NCBI GenBank assembly: GCA_007116835.1
Contig: SKHS01000282.1
Coordinates: 1 to 8,986, forward strand
Length of the DNA: 8,986 nucleotides
DNA from: Halomonas sp.
GTDB taxonomy: Bacteria; Pseudomonadota; Gammaproteobacteria; Pseudomonadales; Halomonadaceae
Reading direction: 5' to 3'
Shown: positions 7,271 through 8,986 of the stretch, piece after piece
Numbering within the stretch: the first letter of the stretch is position 1
Layout of the letters: the number at the start of each line of letters is the position of its first letter
The notes under the pieces: model-generated
Seen by the model: the letters and a program-made list of their open reading frames with translations, nothing else
The model's database searches: none
What the model was told of the DNA's origin: nothing
Program-made: the position numbers and the translations under genes

Positions 7271-7411
7271 CGTTAGGAGAGGCAAGTAATAGATGGCGTG
7301 GCTGAGACTCAGTGTTGCAGTGCTGGAACAGTCGATGCTTGCTTGATTGATGAACGTAGTCTGTACTTTGTTCAGCCACTGACATGGATGCGCTGCGCTT
7401 AGCGTGGTGCT

Positions 7412-7427
7412 GGCGGCAATGCCCGCC
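7412..7427. other. GC-rich hairpin in the leader region of the channel gene
   Basis: GGCGG (7412-7416) and CCGCC (7423-7427) flank CAATGC and give a short stable stem about 45 bases upstream of the channel's ATG. No T-run follows on either strand, so a terminator is unlikely. It may fold in the 5' leader. The rest of the 243-base gap (7229-7471) shows no gene, only the direct repeat above and weak promoter-like boxes, for example TTGCTT/TGTACT with a 17-base spacer at about 7338-7366. Confidence 0.3.
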
Positions 7428-7471
7428 GGTTAGTGAATGGTGCATTGACTCACTTTGACGACAAGGCAAGT

Positions 7472-8986
7472 ATGAAAAAAAACAGCTCGTGGCCCGTGTG
7501 GTTAGTGCTGGTTTTCACTCTGGTGTTTTCCAGTCTCGGCATGGCGCAAACTCAAGGAAATGAGAACGAGGAAAAGCGGTGGTTAGCTATCGATGACCTT
7601 AATACAGGGCTAGGTGAGGTGCCTGACGAGGTCAGTCGTATGTCGCCACGGGAAACGATTCGCAGTTTCCTGACATTGACCGAAGATGAGGACTATGCTG
7701 CTGCAGCGCATGTGCTTAACCTTAACGATATCGACCCAGACGAGCAGCAAGCTCGGGGTGCCCAGTTGGCGATGCAGCTGGCGGAGGTCTTAAAGCGCGG
7801 CGAGTGGTTGGATGCCTCTAACATGTCCGGACGCCAGGATGCTGCCATAGAAGACCCTTCTGGGCAGAACCCACAAGCAGGCGAGCCGCGCCACAATATC
7901 GAATTAGCGGCACTGAAGGTAAAAGGGCAAGCCTACGATGTTCGTTTGGGCCGCTACCGTGTGGGCGAAGAAGACCCTGTGTGGCTGGTGATGTCTGAGA
8001 GCGTGTCATCTATTCCACTGCTATACGAAGAGTATGGGCCCTCAATGTTAGAACGCTATGTTCCCGAACGATTGAAGTCTTCGTTTGGTATGCTAAAAAT
8101 CTGGGAATGGCTGGCGATTCCTATCTTTTTGCTCACCATTGGCTTGGTGGGCGTAGCGACTTATTATTTGGTAGGGCTAGTTGCTCGCTTCCTGCCCTCT
8201 GGCATCTCTACCATTTTTGCAGACCAAATTGGCGTTCCTGTGGCGTTAATTGTGATGTCACTGGTAACCCAAACGCTGCTGGAATACGTGGTGTCGTTTT
8301 CCGCCATTGCGACCACCACATTCCGCGTGTTGCTGATCGCGGTGATGGCTTGGGGCGCAGGTACCATTGCGCTAAGGTTGGTCGACACTATTATGTTGCG
8401 TTTAACGCGGCGCTTAGTGGGGGAAATTGATGACACCAAACCCAAGGATCAGCGACGGCTGTTAACCTCGCTTTACGCAATACGTCGCGTCATTATTCTT
8501 GTAACCGTTATTGCGGCGTCTGTTTACGTACTGAGCCAAATTCAGCTTTTCGAGACGCTGGGCCTTTCGCTGCTGGCTTCGGCCAGTGTGCTGGCAGTGC
8601 TGGTGGGTATCGCGGGTCAAGCGATGCTGGGAAATATTCTATCGTCGTTTCAGCTGTCGCTTGCCAAGCCGATACGCATTGGCGATCTGGTGATATTTGA
8701 AGACCAGTGGTGTTACGTTGAAGGCATCTTCTATACGTTTATTCGGCTACGCGTGTGGGATGAGCGGCGGCTCATCGTGCCGGTAACGTACTTTGTTTCC
8801 CGGCCTTTTGAAAACCTGTCGGTTAAGAGCAGTAAGCTCTATCGAAGCGTGGAATTAACTCTGCATTTGAACGCTGACATCGTGTTGCTGCGGGAGAAGT
8901 TCTTATCATATGCCGAACAGGAAGAGAGCGTTATCGAACACCACAAGTTGCTATGTTACGTGACAGGGCAAACCGGCACGGCTCAA
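7472..8986 (+). CDS. MscS-family mechanosensitive ion channel with periplasmic domain (C-terminus beyond window)
   Basis: The frame stays open for 505 codons to the right edge. A signal peptide is visible (residues 1-25, KK then a hydrophobic core ending in GMA). A soluble, acidic, probably periplasmic domain of about 180 residues follows, with no recognised motif beyond its alpha-helical look. Membrane helices lie at about 213-236, 252-275, 281-303 and 337-356. The MscS pore helix and beta domain then appear: LLASASVLAVLVGIAGQAMLG (368-387), with the conserved Gln383 and Asn388, then SLAKPIRIGDLVIFEDQW (396-413) and RLIVPVTYFVSRPFENLS (433-450). The loop has VPVTYF where E. coli MscS has IPNG, typical of a distinct MscS subgroup. 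The channel would open under hypo-osmotic shock to release solutes. AAGG, five bases before the ATG, supports the start. Confidence 0.9.
   Translation, partial: MKKNSSWPVWLVLVFTLVFSSLGMAQTQGNENEEKRWLAIDDLNTGLGEVPDEVSRMSPRETIRSFLTLTEDEDYAAAAHVLNLNDIDPDEQQARGAQLAMQLAEVLKRGEWLDASNMSGRQDAAIEDPSGQNPQAGEPRHNIELAALKVKGQAYDVRLGRYRVGEEDPVWLVMSESVSSIPLLYEEYGPSMLERYVPERLKSSFGMLKIWEWLAIPIFLLTIGLVGVATYYLVGLVARFLPSGISTIFADQIGVPVALIVMSLVTQTLLEYVVSFSAIATTTFRVLLIAVMAWGAGTIALRLVDTIMLRLTRRLVGEIDDTKPKDQRRLLTSLYAIRRVIILVTVIAASVYVLSQIQLFETLGLSLLASASVLAVLVGIAGQAMLGNILSSFQLSLAKPIRIGDLVIFEDQWCYVEGIFYTFIRLRVWDERRLIVPVTYFVSRPFENLSVKSSKLYRSVELTLHLNADIVLLREKFLSYAEQEESVIEHHKLLCYVTGQTGTAQ

Noticed and set aside
7293..7346. 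Possible 17-residue leader peptide (MAWLRLSVAV...) after an AGGAGAGG on the plus strand
   Set aside because: The spacing from AGGAG to the ATG is long (13 bases), and there is no attenuator-like structure or codon bias to support a leader function.
7257..7469. 70-codon open frame on the minus strand filling the pirin-channel gap
   Set aside because: The His/Ser-rich product has no recognisable feature and no good ribosome site was seen; it crosses the likely promoter region.
8107..8445. Open frames on both strands inside the channel gene
   Set aside because: They are out of frame with the continuous 505-codon MscS-family frame and show no motifs of their own.

Overview
The window looks like chromosomal DNA of a gammaproteobacterium, most likely a member of the Halomonadaceae (Halomonas/Vreelandella-like). 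This is inferred from the moderately high GC content, the style of the proteins and the gene set; no rRNA or other taxonomic marker is present to confirm it. No tRNA, rRNA, CRISPR array, phage gene, transposase or insertion sequence was seen. Coding density is high and the longest gap between genes is 243 bases.

Layout. (1) 1-3555, minus strand, reading right to left: an OmpR-type response regulator, its membrane histidine kinase, then msrP and msrQ (cut by the window edge). MsrPQ repairs oxidised methionines in periplasmic proteins, with electrons passing from the membrane haem protein MsrQ to the molybdenum protein MsrP. The adjacent two-component pair may control it, as HprSR does in E. 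coli, but this regulator is not an obvious HprR orthologue. (2) 3556-3689: a divergent control region with short dyad repeats and palindromes. (3) 3690-6276, plus strand: a tightly overlapping three-gene operon (DUF2157, DUF4401 and GDYXXLXY proteins), two polytopic inner-membrane proteins and one single-pass protein with an outer domain. It appears to be a conserved membrane module with no assigned function and is the least understood part of the window. (4) 6277-6346: a convergent gene end holding a 22-base-period tandem repeat and an inverted repeat. (5) 6347-7228, minus strand: a pirin-family cupin with all four metal ligands. (6) 7229-7471: a divergent control region with a spaced direct repeat. 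(7) 7472 to the right edge, plus strand: a large MscS-type mechanosensitive channel with a signal peptide and a periplasmic domain, incomplete at its C-terminus.

How the parts relate. Most of the genes belong to the envelope: periplasmic repair, a membrane sensor, a membrane complex and an osmotic safety channel. This would suit a halophile facing osmotic and oxidative stress. The functional link between the msrPQ/two-component block and the DUF2157 operon is positional only: they share one divergent promoter region.
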